NCBI GenBank assembly: GCA_963969495.1
Contig: OZ018317.1
Coordinates: 221,394,235-221,458,234, forward strand
DNA length: 64,000 nucleotides
Source of the DNA: Ceratothoa steindachneri
Lineage: Eukaryota; Arthropoda; Malacostraca; Isopoda; Cymothoidae
Reading direction: 5' to 3'
The notes under the pieces were generated by a model. That model did no database searches. It was not told where the DNA came from and saw only the letters and a list, made by a program, of their open reading frames with translations. Within the stretch, counting starts at the first letter, position 1. Each line of letters opens with the position of its first letter. The translations under genes were made by a program, and so were the position numbers. Below are positions 1 to 11,059 of this stretch, one piece after another.

Positions 1-216
1 GTATAGTTTGTTTTTTAGATTTCACTTTTTTATGTTGTAATTAAAGATATATGTATATTTTTTAGAAGTATTTAATTCATTCCTCGAAACACTGCACTTG
101 GCACTAGAAATCCTCAAAGATTAAATTACGTAAAATAATATAGCACTCTTAGAGAAAACGTAATCGAGGAGTTATTCAAGTATATACACCACCACTCGGC
201 CCTTACAATACCACGG
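1..216 (+). repeat. 3' part of 5' LTR (truncated by window start)
   Basis: Matches 3273-3517 at roughly 85-90 percent by eye, including the shared blocks CTGCACTTGGCA and TAGCACTCTTAGAGAAAACG and the shared end CCTTACAATACCACG. The exact 3' boundary is uncertain by a few bases because both copies share the last ~8 nt. Confidence 0.75.
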
Positions 217-226
217 CATAAATATT

Positions 227-236
227 TGGTGTCAGG
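227..236 (+). other. Primer-binding site (tRNA-Leu type)
   Basis: TGGTGTCAGG begins about 11 nt after the end of the shared LTR sequence. It is complementary to the 3' end of many animal leucine tRNAs (…CCTGACACCA). The match decays after 10 nt, which suits an old copy. Confidence 0.6.
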
Positions 237-565
237 TTTTATGGGTATTGGAAGAAGTCAGTATAGTTGTTTGTCTTGCTTTGCCTTCAGTAATCGTAAA
301 TTTGTGCCTAGCGTTGGAGAAAAATTTAAACATAAAAAGGTCTGTCTATAAATTTGTGGTTAATTGTCGGTGAGTAGACCGTTAATGTTGTTAATTATTT
401 TTTGAGGGAGAAGTATTCCAATTAGCAGAAAGTGTTGGGATAAGAAAGAGGTAGGCAGCGCGCTACTTGTTCGAGGGTCCATAAGTACCTTTAGCATATC
501 GGTGAGTTTTTGGACGAACAGACAGAGGTAAAACACAATCATTTGACAGATTCAATTAACAAGCC

Positions 566-1269
566 CAAGCTTGGGGACTAAGAGGCAAGGAGCTAGTTGC
601 TTACGTCCAAGAACGAGAAGAAAAACAAGCACAAAGCGACCCGGAAAGAGAAAAGGCGCAAGCCGAAAGGGGAGCAGAAGAAAGAAAATTACAAATGGAA
701 GCAGAAGAGAGAGAACGAGTACGCGCTCATTAAAGGGAAGAAAGGAGAATACTAATGGACAGAAAAATAGGAGAAGGAAGAATACATAGTGAAAGTGAAG
801 TAGAAGAAAGAAGAATACAGATGAAAAGAATAGTAAACGAAACAAGAATACATTGGAAAATAGAATCAGAAGACAGAAGAATACCGAGGAGAAGTAGAAC
901 CTAAGAAAGAATAATAGCGTTGAAAAGAGAAGCAAAAAAATAACAATGAAGATAGAAAGAGAAGCCGAAGAAAGAAGAATGAAGGTAGGAAGAGAAGTAA
1001 AAGAAAGAAGAATAGAGATGGAAAGAGAACTAGCGCAATCGGAAATAGAAACCGAGGAAAGAAGAATAAACATCCAAAGAGGAGCAGAAGAAAGAAAAAT
1101 AAGGATAAAAAGCCAGCCAAATGAGGTGACGATGGATGAAGAAGAAAGTAAGGAAGCGGTACACACATGTGTACCTAAGAAAGTACCTACATTGAAAACC
1201 CAGCCAAATGGGGTGACGATGGATGAAGAAGGAAGCAACGAAGCAGTACACCCATATAAACACCGTTAG
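566..1269 (+). pseudogene. Gag-like charged coiled-coil, degenerate
   Basis: Read from 566 the frame opens AWGLRGKELVAYVQEREEKQ and runs into an Arg/Glu-rich coiled coil (repeats such as GAEERKLQMEAEERERV) until a stop near 708. The same style continues through further stops to about 940. After a frameshift it resumes at 946 (MKIEREAEERRMKV…) and ends at 1269. The unit resembles …EERRIxM… repeated about every 12 residues. A WGLxGKEL…V…RE start followed by a long E/R-rich helix is a layout I know from the N-terminal gag region of invertebrate Gypsy-like elements; that comparison is from memory. No CCHC zinc knuckle is visible, so the C-terminal gag is missing. Confidence 0.55.
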
Positions 1270-2137
1270 AGGGTAGAGTCGGTTAATGAGTATCTCATAC
1301 ACTCAGACCCTTCCCCCAGAACGAAACGTCCACGGAGTTAAGTTTAAAACTCCAATTCGCCGGAGAGCCAAGCTTATTAACGATCCCGTAAAGAAACTTC
1401 CCCCCGACCCCATTAGATCGAATCCAAACCCGATCTCCCAGTTTATCTTGGTAAACAATGACGATGGCACTCCTGGTCCCATCACTTATGCAACCATGAA
1501 ACAGGCGGCTCTAGCCATAAGGTGGAGATTAAAGTTAGTCAGTTTCCAAAAAAGGTAGTACAAGTACATTGGAATTCCATCACCAGTTTTTGACATACTT
1601 GGGTAGACCCCATAACCAGAACGGCCGACGCATGTGCTGTAAAGTATTGGTCATCGAGCACCACTTTAATATTTATTATATCAAAGTTGCCGATAAAGTA
1701 AAGCCTATGTATAACCCGAGCCGAAACCCCATCGAGGGTTATTTCATCTCCTGTTAATCTTAAAACCACTCCTTTTGTTGTGTTGTTTGTGTATATATTT
1801 AATGTCTTAGGGTTTAGACGTGTAAGTAAGTAACTGTATAGATACCACTTAAGAGCCAGGCTCATTTTTATAAGGTGGGGGAATCAATGATTTTGTTGTG
1901 ATGTTGTTTTTCTGTTCAATTGGGTGTTGTGAGCCGTACCCAGTAGGCTCGGGAGGCCTATGCCAATCACCTGCCTTTGTACGCCCGAGATCCAAGAAAC
2001 TTATGTTAATAGGATGGTTGACCCAGCTAACGGCAAGAATAAGGATTATGTTCTAAGACATGTAAGTTTGCTTTCGTCGGTTATGTTTGTTTGTTTTTTT
2101 CACTGGAGTTCCTCCCCACCCCTACCCATTAATCTCT
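1270..2137. other. Rest of LTR-element internal region, no domain recognised
   Basis: A 90-codon frame at 1286-1558 (+) and a 108-codon frame at 1539-1865 (-) are open but match no family I recognise. Pol motifs (DTG, YxDD, HHCC) are absent. I treat these frames as chance or as leftovers of the 3' internal region. Confidence 0.4.
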
Positions 2138-2150
2138 GCGAAGGGAGGAA
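2138..2150 (+). other. Polypurine tract of LTR element
   Basis: GCGAAGGGAGGAA lies directly before TGTAGTGAAA. Retroelement LTRs commonly start with TGTAGTG right after such a purine run, so this fixes the probable start of the 3' LTR at 2151. Confidence 0.6.
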
Positions 2151-3319
2151 TGTAGTGAAATCGATATACCACCCTAAAAACAGAGGCCCTGTTCGGTCCC
2201 CACAACGTCCTTGCATTTGGCAGTGTAACCCGATTACTTCCCCCCCCCCCCCTCACCTCTCTCTCCCTTCGAGTCGAGGACAACCAGAAAGCCTCCTGAA
2301 ACCACGAGAAGTACGAATCATCATATTTCTGGACAGGTGAGCATAACATTGGTTAAACCGGCACTATTTCCCCTAAGAGTTGGTATCTAATTTCACGTGA
2401 TTGACGAAATTAGAGCAGCGGCGACCAAAAGCCAGAAGATGCCTATAGGGCTAAGTGAAAGACGTTCGGAGAAGCGCCGTTAGAGGAGCGAGGCTTAATT
2501 CCTAAGCTCTTATTCCCCCCCCCCCTTTCCCTTACCCCCAGTGGGTTGGTGAAGTATATAGGCTGATAACTGGAGAAAAACGGAAAAGATCAAGTTTGAG
2601 ATCGACACGACGAAGTCCGGCGGGACTGACCTGGCAATCAAAGAAAGGAACAGAGAAGAAGCTCACGATGAGCCAGGTTGTGGTGATCAGACCCCAAAAT
2701 TAGGCTTGTTTGTATTGAGAATCATCCTCGTACATCTCTCATAAGAGAAACTTATTTTTCTGGTTTGCAACAAAAAACAGAGATAGTCCTCGCCATTGAG
2801 GAATACCTAAAGTGGACAACCCTTCCTCCCCATTTGTCAGAGGATTTCACTATTTGCTAATCGCTTGTGTGTGCGAACCATTCCAAGATTAACCCGAATT
2901 TTGGATAAAACATACCTTCACGATCCTGTTGTTGAAATTATCTAACTAAGACAACGTGCTTAACGCCATCCGTCGCCCTCACTGAAATCACCTGTTGCTC
3001 CAAGCTCGCCTCCGCCCCAGTAAAACAGCTGAGTCTCTGTGAACTCGCTCACGCGCCTAACCGCAAACCCCCTATTTCGTCTACATAAAAATTCAAGGCC
3101 AAGGTCATTCTCCAGCCGGATTCACGTGTGTTTTTTTTTTAAAGATAAAGAAATCTAATTATTTTTCAGTCAATTAGCGTCCAATATTAAAGTGAGCTTT
3201 GGGTCAACCATTACTTTATACTAATTTGATTAAAATTAGTAAGTCTAACATAAACTCGTTTAATTCATATCTGTATCGATTGTTTTTTAGTTTTCACTTT
3301 TTTAATGTTCTAATTAAAG

Positions 3320-3352
<33 letters not shown>

Positions 3353-3517
3353 CTATTTAATTCAATCCTCGAAACGCTGCACTTGGCATTAGAAATCCTC
3401 AAACATTAAATAACGTAAAATAATTTAGCACTCTTAGAGAAAACGTAATCGAGGTGTTATTCAAGTACGTAACAAACCTACGTACGTACACCAGCACTCG
3501 CTCCTTACAATACCACG
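2151..3517 (+). repeat. 3' LTR, about 1.37 kb
   Basis: Starts TGTAGTG after the polypurine tract and ends in the same CCTTACAATACCACG as the 5' LTR. It contains C-runs (2240-2250, 2515-2525) and an internal (TA)n at about 3322-3347 that is only an imperfect AT stretch in the 5' LTR. No long ORF and no clear TATA/AATAAA arrangement could be fixed by eye. Confidence 0.65.
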
Positions 3518-3592
3518 AAAATAAGATCTTCAGTGCTGAAGCGACTTTCCAAACATGTGGGGTAAAGTTAATCGGCACAATTGTCGTATCTG

Positions 3593-3595
<3 letters not shown>

Positions 3596-3668
<73 letters not shown>
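3596..3668. repeat. (TA)n microsatellite
   Basis: 73 bp of uninterrupted TA. The 60 nt upstream contain GCTGAAGCGACTTTCCAAAC (3531-3550), a possible decayed copy of the CGAAA module seen next to other TA arrays. Confidence 0.95.
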
Positions 3669-3669
<1 letters not shown>

Positions 3670-4392
3670 CTCGGCTCCTTTTATTGAGCCTCTTCTCAGT
3701 TCATATCTTTTCGTTTCGCTTCAGGCGGTTGTCTTAGTGGTACCCTGGGTCAAAAATAACATTCGTATCAGACGTTCTCTCGGCATCGTTCACACGCGCT
3801 TCAATCGGGCTCAGAAGTTATAGCTCGAGTTGTTATCTATAATCGTAAAAATGAATAGTAATTAAAATTCAATATTTTCTTGAAATAATAGATTTCTATA
3901 TAAATTAGTATTTAAATTCTAATTTATGAAATGTTTCCCTTCTACACTATTCTTAAAGAAACGAAAAATTATCCAACAACTCGGGCTAATATGAACGAGC
4001 CTGGTAGGTGTAAATGACTAAATGGCATCTCTTGTCAAGAGTACAGTACAGGCGACAGTCAGATTGGTCTCTGGTTAATGTTTGTTGTGCATGCCGCTGT
4101 CGTTATTTGATTACTTTTATTCTATGCATCTCTGCGTACAGATGAGTTGTGTTTTGCAGGGTTGCATTATTTTTACCCATAACTTAGAAATGGAGAAAGT
4201 CATAGTGATAGATATAAAAAAATAGGCTATTTTGAGCTAGAAATATTGTGGAAAAACGTGAAACGCCATCAAATCAACACGACTGAAGTTCATATATAAA
4301 TGAAGTGAGTAATTTTTTTTATATTAAAACTATATTTCTGTCTTATGTGAAATCTGTGATGAGCCCAAGTGACGCTGACCGCCTGAAATCAC

Positions 4393-4397
<5 letters not shown>
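3669..4397. other. AT-rich spacer, nothing recognised
   Basis: No ORF with a recognisable domain and no clear repeat on either strand. Confidence 0.6.

Positions 4398-4444
<47 letters not shown>
4398..4444. repeat. (TA)n microsatellite
   Basis: 47 bp of perfect TA repeat in an AT-rich spacer; no CGAAA module precedes it. Confidence 0.95.
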
Positions 4445-4445
<1 letters not shown>

Positions 4446-5362
4446 TACTTGCGGAAAAGTCCTAAAACATGAAGCTCAAATTTGAAACGAATTTCATAAA
4501 TTGGGAGTGAGTGCGAAGATGACAACCAACAAGTGAAGGGATATGAAATAGGAACAAAGTGACTGAATTTCTTTTACAAAAGAATGTGAATTTACCTAAG
4601 AAATTAACATGTTTGCTAATGTGTGTATATATTTAATGGAGCAGATAAGGAATTATTTAGAGAAGTTTAATTTTTTTAATATAAAGCAACTCTAGCAGAT
4701 AAAGGTCTGAGATGTTGCTTACCGTAATAAGTATCCTGGATCAGCCATAAGTGGAAACTTCAAGCTCATATAAATTCTTCACTTTTGCAAAAAGTGCCCT
4801 GCAGGTAGTTCTGCTTGCAGATGTCAAACCTTTCCCTTTTCTAACGCATGCTAAACAATATCTTTTTGCAACCAAGCTTTTATTATAATAATTTTAACAA
4901 TCACCAGATTTAATTTTAATTGCTTTGAAATGATAATTACACTAGGGATTGTAGCTACGAGATCTCAGGAAGATTGAGGAGAAATAACGAAGACGCGCGC
5001 ACAATGAAGGAAGTCTCTGAATTGTTAAGATCAGAATAAGAAATAAAACATATGAAATGAGAATAATCGCTGTTTTTCCTTGTCCTTATTTATTCAAAGT
5101 GTGTGGGCGGAGCCAAAGTTGAGATGGTCAGTTGGGCGGATCTTATCCTCCTCAGCTGAGGGACTAGAAAAATATCTTTTCTCACGAGCTTGATGCAAGC
5201 TTCTGAGAATGAGCGACATTCGTGTCACTGTATTTGCGTATCCGGTGTGATTTTAGCGTTATGGCTTAAGATAATCGTCTTAGAAGAAATATTATCAGGC
5301 TGGTTCTACGGAAGTAAGAAGTTCCTGAAGAATGTCAATCTTTCAGAATGCCGCAAGGTTGA
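4445..5362. other. AT-rich spacer
   Basis: The frame at 5190-5408 gives no domain by eye. It leads into the Penelope-like relic downstream and may be its decayed 5' part. Confidence 0.5.
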
Positions 5363-5801
5363 GTGCCAGAGAATGTCCTTTGTCCAAGTGATGAAGGGAT
5401 CTCCCTAAAACATACGCAAAAGCGAGAATGGTTCAACCGAAGGTTTCCTCGTGTCAACGTCATGAGGATATCACCGCTCCAACCACCTGCCGATGTTGCA
5501 GACCTAAAGAGGGTCACCCTACCCTATGTGCTTAAGACCTTCGAGATCACGTCAATGCTTTTCCGCCCTACGGGATTTATGATTGGGCACAAGTTCTCGA
5601 GTAATTTTCACAACCATCTTACAATTTTTGGACGGAGTTCTTGACCTGGAGAAGTCAGCTGTGATCTACAATACGGACTCTAGTATGGTGGGATCGCGGG
5701 CAAATATGTTGGTCAAACTTCATAGAAGCTCCGGGCGCGGGTTGAAGAGCATCGCACTCGTCCCAAATGATGCCATAACGATCGGATATTGCCATTTATA
5801 A
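5363..5801 (+). pseudogene. Penelope-like element C-terminus (GIY-YIG) relic A
   Basis: Residues read RVTLPYVLKTFEITSMLFRP and IGHKFSSNFHNHL in one frame. A frameshift near 5640 leads to DLEKSAVIYNTDSS. This is the linker typical of Penelope-like retroelements between the RT and the GIY-YIG nuclease (a xTLPYVxG…SxxLxRxxGIxIxHKPxxxL line, then EKSGVIYKIxC). The core YVGxTxR line is lost; only a remnant such as ANMLVKLH…SIALVPNDA follows. Several frameshifts; no product possible. Confidence 0.5.
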
Positions 5802-6629
5802 ATTTCGTTTCAACCATTCCTGCAACTGAGAAAGGCATGATCGAAGGCGTTGTTAAAATGAAGTCTACGCTCTAGCCTTCGGCAGAACCCAGCGTCCGGA
5901 CGTCCGGCAACGATAACAGATCGACAAACAACCTTCTCTGAGTATGCTGGAAGCATGATCAGAGATAACCAAACCCTTATGTGGCGTTTTCAATAAGTTT
6001 GCTACAAATCACCTCAAGGAGGAGCCCACCTAGGTCCACCCATTCATTTATCATCCATATCATCTTTGGCATACATCAGTTAATGGATTTTGGAGACGGC
6101 ATGGGGGGAGGGACATCAAAATAAAAACTACCTCATAAATAGAACCACAAGCTTATCAAAGTATAATAATTGTCACTATCGAGGAAACATCCCCAGACAG
6201 CTGAATGCAGAAGATCAAGATCTTGGACCTTAAGACACAACCTAGGATTAAGTTCATCTCCTATGAAGATCAAGAGGACAACACCACCCTTTTCCTTGGT
6301 GTAAATGTCCACTGATGCGAGATGCCTATCAAATTCTCTGTTTACAGGAAAACGACTAAAAAATACCACTTAATGCGCTTCTTCATCACCCACGATCACT
6401 GACGAAGTCAGGTATCATGATTGGATTCTTCTTACCCGTCTACCGGCTGTGCAGCGAGGAGTTTATCCAGTAGGAAGAGAAGCACCTTAAAAGAGCAATT
6501 GAGAGACTCCACTACTCCAAAACATAAATCTACAGAGCTTAAAGGAAAGCCAAAACAATCAGAGCACGAACTCTGGATGCAAGGATCTCTTCAAACGCGT
6601 GATAGTGATGCCTTCAAGTCCTTTGGCAC
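5802..6629. other. Spacer between two Penelope-like fragments
   Basis: Frames at 6133-6369 (-) and 6421-6639 (+) are open but unrecognised. The stretch lies between two + strand GIY-YIG relics and may be element sequence too decayed to read. Confidence 0.4.
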
Positions 6630-6960
6630 TTGTACTTAAACAAACGTAAGGACGGCGTACATGTGGAGCAAGCTGCAGGGCAAAAGATCACAAACTTAGT
6701 GCGGACCAAGATGAATCAAAGTACAAGAAATAACTCAATTGTGTATGAAATCCTTTACGGTGAGACTCACAGTGGTATGAATAAGAGGATTAGGGTGCAC
6801 AAACTCGACATAAAGGCGAGGAGATTCTCCAGTGCCCTTACGAAACATCTAAGGGATGCAAACCATTCTATCGACTGAGGGTGGAAAGAGTGTTGGCCGC
6901 AAACATAGAAGCCAGGGAAAGGAGTGTAACGGAAGCCGCATTCATTCCGTCGAGATAATG
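6630..6960 (+). pseudogene. Penelope-like GIY-YIG domain relic B
   Basis: The frame reads NNSIVYEILYGETHSGMNKR, then VHKLDIKARRFSSALTKHL and DANHSID, ending in a stop at 6876-6878. After stops, EARERSVTEAAFIPSR-like residues can still be made out to ~6955. This follows the GIY-YIG pattern of Penelope-like elements (IVYxIxC…Y.GET.R.l..Ri.EHk.di…Sal.kHl…NHxidW…. R.V.EA.FI). The Cys pair and one GIY residue are gone. It is a different subfamily from relic A. Confidence 0.6.
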
Positions 6961-7239
6961 CTTAAATGAAACTTCAGGTTTAGCCCAGATAAGCACTCGC
7001 CTGGCCCTTATTCCATACCGGTTGAATCCATCGAAAAGTGTGGGCGAATAACTTCGGTTCCAAGTTAACTAACTAGTAGAGGAGCGCGACATCGGTACCT
7101 CTCACTTCCACCTTCGTGAAAGTGAGAGAGGGAGAAAATGCTATAAATCGATGTGCCCTCCCCCCTTGCTCCTACTAGGATGAGCCTAGAAGGGTGGGCC
7201 CCAATACTCCACATTTATCAACCTCCTCTTCGCTGAGAG
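6961..7239. other. Spacer between GIY-YIG relic B and R1
   Basis: No ORF or repeat recognised; an Arg/Glu purine-rich patch occurs near 7250. Confidence 0.4.
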
Positions 7240-7720
7240 CCTTAGTATGCTTCGAAGGAAAGAGCTTAGAAGGGGGGATAGAGAAAGAGAGGAGAAGGAA
7301 AAGACAAGGAGAGAAATAAAGTCAGACATGACAGTCCACCTTGGTAGTCGATGGACTTAGAGTATAACGTATGACCCCGACCACGGTGTTTTCGTGTTTT
7401 TTGGCCCAATTTCTTTGTAATTTGCTGACCCTGTAGCATATATCCTGTGTTTGACCCGAGGATTAGATAGCGATAAAAATAATAGAGAGAAATAGAAGAA
7501 AGTCTGAAATTTGCAGATTTGTAAATCTGGCACCTAAGCTATATTTGGAGTTAAGTTCGAAATTAGTAATAGTTATAATGGTTGTTTTGGTATTGTTGTT
7601 TTTTTTATGTGCTGTGTATTGTGTATTTAGGCGTTCAAACCGATACTTACATTTTTATTTCGGTATTGTTAGCAAGCAATAGTTTTCGTATGTTTTCTTT
7701 AGTCCCCGTTGCTCTTTATT
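7240..7720 (+). repeat. R1 repeat, diverged copy
   Basis: Shares an ordered set of blocks with 38690-39565 and 44460-45262: a GAGAGGAGAAGGAAAAGA-type purine run, ACCACGGTGTTTT, GTTTGACCC versus GTTTGGCCC, GGAGTTAAGTTCGAAAT, and GGCGTTCAAACCG. It lies after a Penelope-like GIY-YIG relic and before a CGAAA/(TA)n module. Confidence 0.5.
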
Positions 7721-7819
7721 TAGATGTTATTTTATTTTTCCTCTTTCGTGTGTCTTAATTAAGTTAACATTTCAAAATCGGTTATAGGTCATGATTTGGG
7801 TGTTTTTAGATATCCCCAA

Positions 7820-8163
<344 letters not shown>

Positions 8164-8290
8164 TAAGGATTGGAGGTCTCTAGGGATATTTCTTACTTTC
8201 GGCATTATCCTAGATCCGCAAATAAGGCAACAGTTGTTTACTTTAATGGTCGTCTGCTATCAGTGAACATTGTAAAATAGCTCCGACAAT

Positions 8291-9298
8291 ATGAATCGCT
8301 TAACAAATCCTGAAATGGCAGATATGCGCATGGCATTTGCCTGATCATCGCCTTTTAACCAGGGTGCATTAATGGCTGCGAGAGAATGGCAGTTTGCAGG
8401 TAAACAGAATAGAAGTGGATGATCGTCGTGGGCGAGATAGCGCTGGGAACGAAGAGTGGATACTACAACATTTTAATATAAACCCACAAACACTCGGGCC
8501 GGAGCAAATGCACTTGGAATGCGTTATCACTCAAGAGTATGGCAAACACTCCATGATAACGGCCTCTACCCGTACGATTTCCAGAGAGTGCAAGTGCTCC
8601 TTCCAGCCGATTTTAACCCTCGTGAACGGTTTGCACGTTGGTTCGTGAATAAGACCATTGAAGATAATGAGTTTCCAAAGTATGTGCTCTTCACTGATGA
8701 AGCTACTTTTAAGCGCGGTGGTGTGTTTAACACACACAACTTACACATGTGACAGAAGGAAAACCTTCACGCTGTGCATCAGAGCCACCACCAACAGCGG
8801 TTCAGTGTTAATGTGTGGGCTGGTATTATTGGTACCAAGTTGGTTGGGCCCTATGTGCTTCCAACGCATTTAACAGTAGATCACTATGCAGTATTTCCCC
8901 GAGAGGTATTGCCTGACCTTCTAAAAGATGTGCCTTTGTGTATTCGACGTCAAATGTGGTTCCAACATGACGGCGCTCCTGCGCATGGCTCAAGGAATGT
9001 ACAACAATATCTAGACCATACTTTTCCCAACAGATGGATAGGACGCTTTGGGCCAGTGCCATGGCCAGCTAGGTCTCCAGATATGGCACCTTTGGACTTC
9101 TACCTGGGGGGCCACATAAAGAGTTTAATTTATGACACCCTAGTGGAGACAGAGATGGATCTTGTTGGAAGGATAGTGGACGCTGCAGGACTCATTGCGG
9201 GTAATCCACGAGTATTTGATCGTGTTCGGGAAACGCTTCTGCGTAGGTACCAGACATGCATTGACGTACAGGGAGGACATTTCAAACACCTATTGTAA
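8291..9298 (+). pseudogene. DDE transposase (IS630/Tc1/mariner superfamily), broken
   Basis: Start MNRLTNPEMADMRMAFA at 8291 meets a stop (TGA) at once. The next part is shortened (HTH region missing around 8340-8400) and frames change near 8518. From 8519 one frame runs to 9298 with a single TGA at 8750-8752. Motifs: FQRVQVLLPADF, VLFTDEATF (first Asp ~8696), FSVNVWAGI, MWFQHDGAPAH (second Asp 8969), RSPDMAPLDF (third Asp 9080), ending GGHFKHLL. There are 36 residues between the second and third acidic residues. The FLWGHIK position reads YLGGHIK (Trp to Gly). It would cut and paste the element at TA sites; this copy cannot. Confidence 0.85.
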
Positions 9299-9401
9299 TT
9301 CCAATTACATAATAAAGTATGTACTGAAATGTGTTTCCCCCACCTTCTACTTTGGGCACTGCCCCCCCCCCCAGGGTTAGTTACACCGTACTCAAATATA
9401 G

Positions 9402-9515
9402 GATTCGATATCTCGAAAACGATCGATTTTTGGACATTTACTTATTCCTGTAAAAGTCGTGCTCTTGGGTTTTTATACCTACTGCCAAAGTATGTACCAT
9501 TAGTTTGGGAACACC

Positions 9516-9519
<4 letters not shown>
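9402..9519 (-). repeat. Right terminal inverted repeat of the 8.0-9.5 kb transposon
   Basis: Reverse complement of 8047-8163; outer end ACACCCTGTA runs straight into TA repeat. Confidence 0.85.

Positions 9520-9578
<59 letters not shown>
9518..9578. repeat. (TA)n microsatellite, right half of the interrupted array
   Basis: About 60 bp of TA following the right TIR. Confidence 0.95.
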
Positions 9579-9582
<4 letters not shown>

Positions 9583-9844
9583 ATGTACTCAAATGTGTCT
9601 CCCTCACATTTGGTTGTACCACGTAGAGAAAAAGAAAGATTGATTGGAGCTAGTACTTTCAAACTCACAATGGTTTATGAAATAGAGGGGCAATGTTTTC
9701 TCTATAAGGTCTGATTTTCTTTATGACTTCTGATAAGTTTGTTTTGAGGAAGAAAGATAGGACTGGATCTAAAAAAAAAAACCGAAGCTAATATTTACAT
9801 TTCTCTCCTTTGTGCTGGAGATTAGGAACGATTCAAAGATATTT

Positions 9845-10874
9845 CTGCTAATCATTTACATGCATTATGGTATCTGCTTTTGACCAGTTAATCTGGTGAC
9901 CTATATTAAACCTATAGACGGCCAAAACACTATTAGGATATCTCTTAGATACTGCAGTTTGATGTTGCTTAATTCTTACAGAGTTATCTTTAGAAGTTTG
10001 ACCTACATAGAATAAATTACAATCCAAACAAGGTATACTATACATTACATTATTATCGTTCCTTGGGCTGTGATTTATTAACATATTTTTTAATGTATAA
10101 TTGTATTTAAAAGTTACATTTATATCAAGTTGATTTAACATTGGTACTACCTTCAAGAAATTATTATGGTAAGGTAAAAGTAATATGTTGTGTAAAGCTT
10201 CTGTTTACCCCAACTTACGGTTATAAAATGTTTTTTTAGCTTTATACTTGAAGTTTTCCAAAAAATATTTCGGGTAAAAGATTAAATGCAATCTTTTCAA
10301 TCTTTGTAAATTCTTGGTTTATATAGTCAGGACTACATATTCTGAGTGCCCTAAGATACATGGAAGAAAATACTGATGTTTTAATATTTTTAGAATGACC
10401 TGAATAAAAATGGATATAGGATCAATTATTTATCTGTTTCCTTTGAATAAAAACTTAAACCTTTCTGGTTGTCTAATTATATTACAACATCTCGGAAAGG
10501 GAGGTTATTATTTTATGCTTTTTCTAAAGGAAATTTAATTTAGGGAACTAATGAATTAATAAATAAAAGAAAACCATCGAGGTCAAAATATTCCTTTAGA
10601 ATTCTCGGGATATCGTCTACATAGCGGGACCAAACAATTCAAGTGGATCAAACCGGTGGAATCAGCCTCGTTTCAAAATGCTACATACGAGTATATATAT
10701 ATTTGAGAACAAGGGAGATAAGGGATTACCCATACCCATGGCAAACACTTGTTCGTAGGACTTGCCCATGAAACTAAATTTACATTTTTGTATGCATAAA
10801 CAAATGAGTTTAATGATTGAGTTGGACGGTAAAGGCAAATCATAAGAGTATAGAATACCAGCTAGGAAATCCAA
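9845..10874 (-). pseudogene. Penelope-like retroelement, RT to GIY-YIG, relic C
   Basis: Read on the minus strand from 10874. RT residues KFSFMGKSYEQVFAMGMGNP are followed by LSPLFSNIYI. A YVDD catalytic box lies at 10612-10623 (context SRYVDDIPRILKEYFDLDG), then FLLFINSLVP and LPFRDVVI in other frames. After several frameshifts the GIY-YIG domain (10156-9848) is well kept: NNVMYSIPCLDCNLFYVGQT, VRIKQHQTAV, then LAVYRFNIGHQINW. That gives the C..C, the YVGQT and the R..H residues of the nuclease. Upstream RT fingers are missing. Penelope-like identity is secure; activity is not possible. Confidence 0.85.
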
Positions 10875-10957
10875 TAGGCATCAACGGGCACTTTAGTTAA
10901 TAATGAGGTAACATCAAAACTGACTAATCTCACGTGTTACCTCTCGTGATTTTTTAC

Positions 10958-11059
<102 letters not shown>

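Larger units (their letters stand above)
1..3517 (+). mobile_element. Non-autonomous LTR retrotransposon, Gypsy-like relic, 5' end cut by window
   Basis: The last ~215 bp of a 5' LTR (1-216) and a full-looking 3' LTR (2151-3517) are direct repeats that align well over 1-216 against 3273-3517. Between them lie a tRNA-Leu-type primer-binding site at 227, a decayed gag-like coiled coil (566-1269) and a polypurine tract (2138-2150). The internal part is only about 1.9 kb. I found no protease, reverse transcriptase, RNase H or integrase motif in any frame, so the copy is internally deleted or belongs to a non-autonomous family. Assignment to Gypsy/Ty3 rests on the style of the gag and PBS and is an inference. 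The 5' LTR start lies outside the window. Confidence 0.75.

Noticed and set aside
552..1238. 228-codon hydrophobic minus-strand ORF resembling a membrane protein
   Set aside because: It is the antisense shadow of the Glu/Arg-rich gag-like coil; GAA/AGA codons read backwards give Phe/Leu/Ser.
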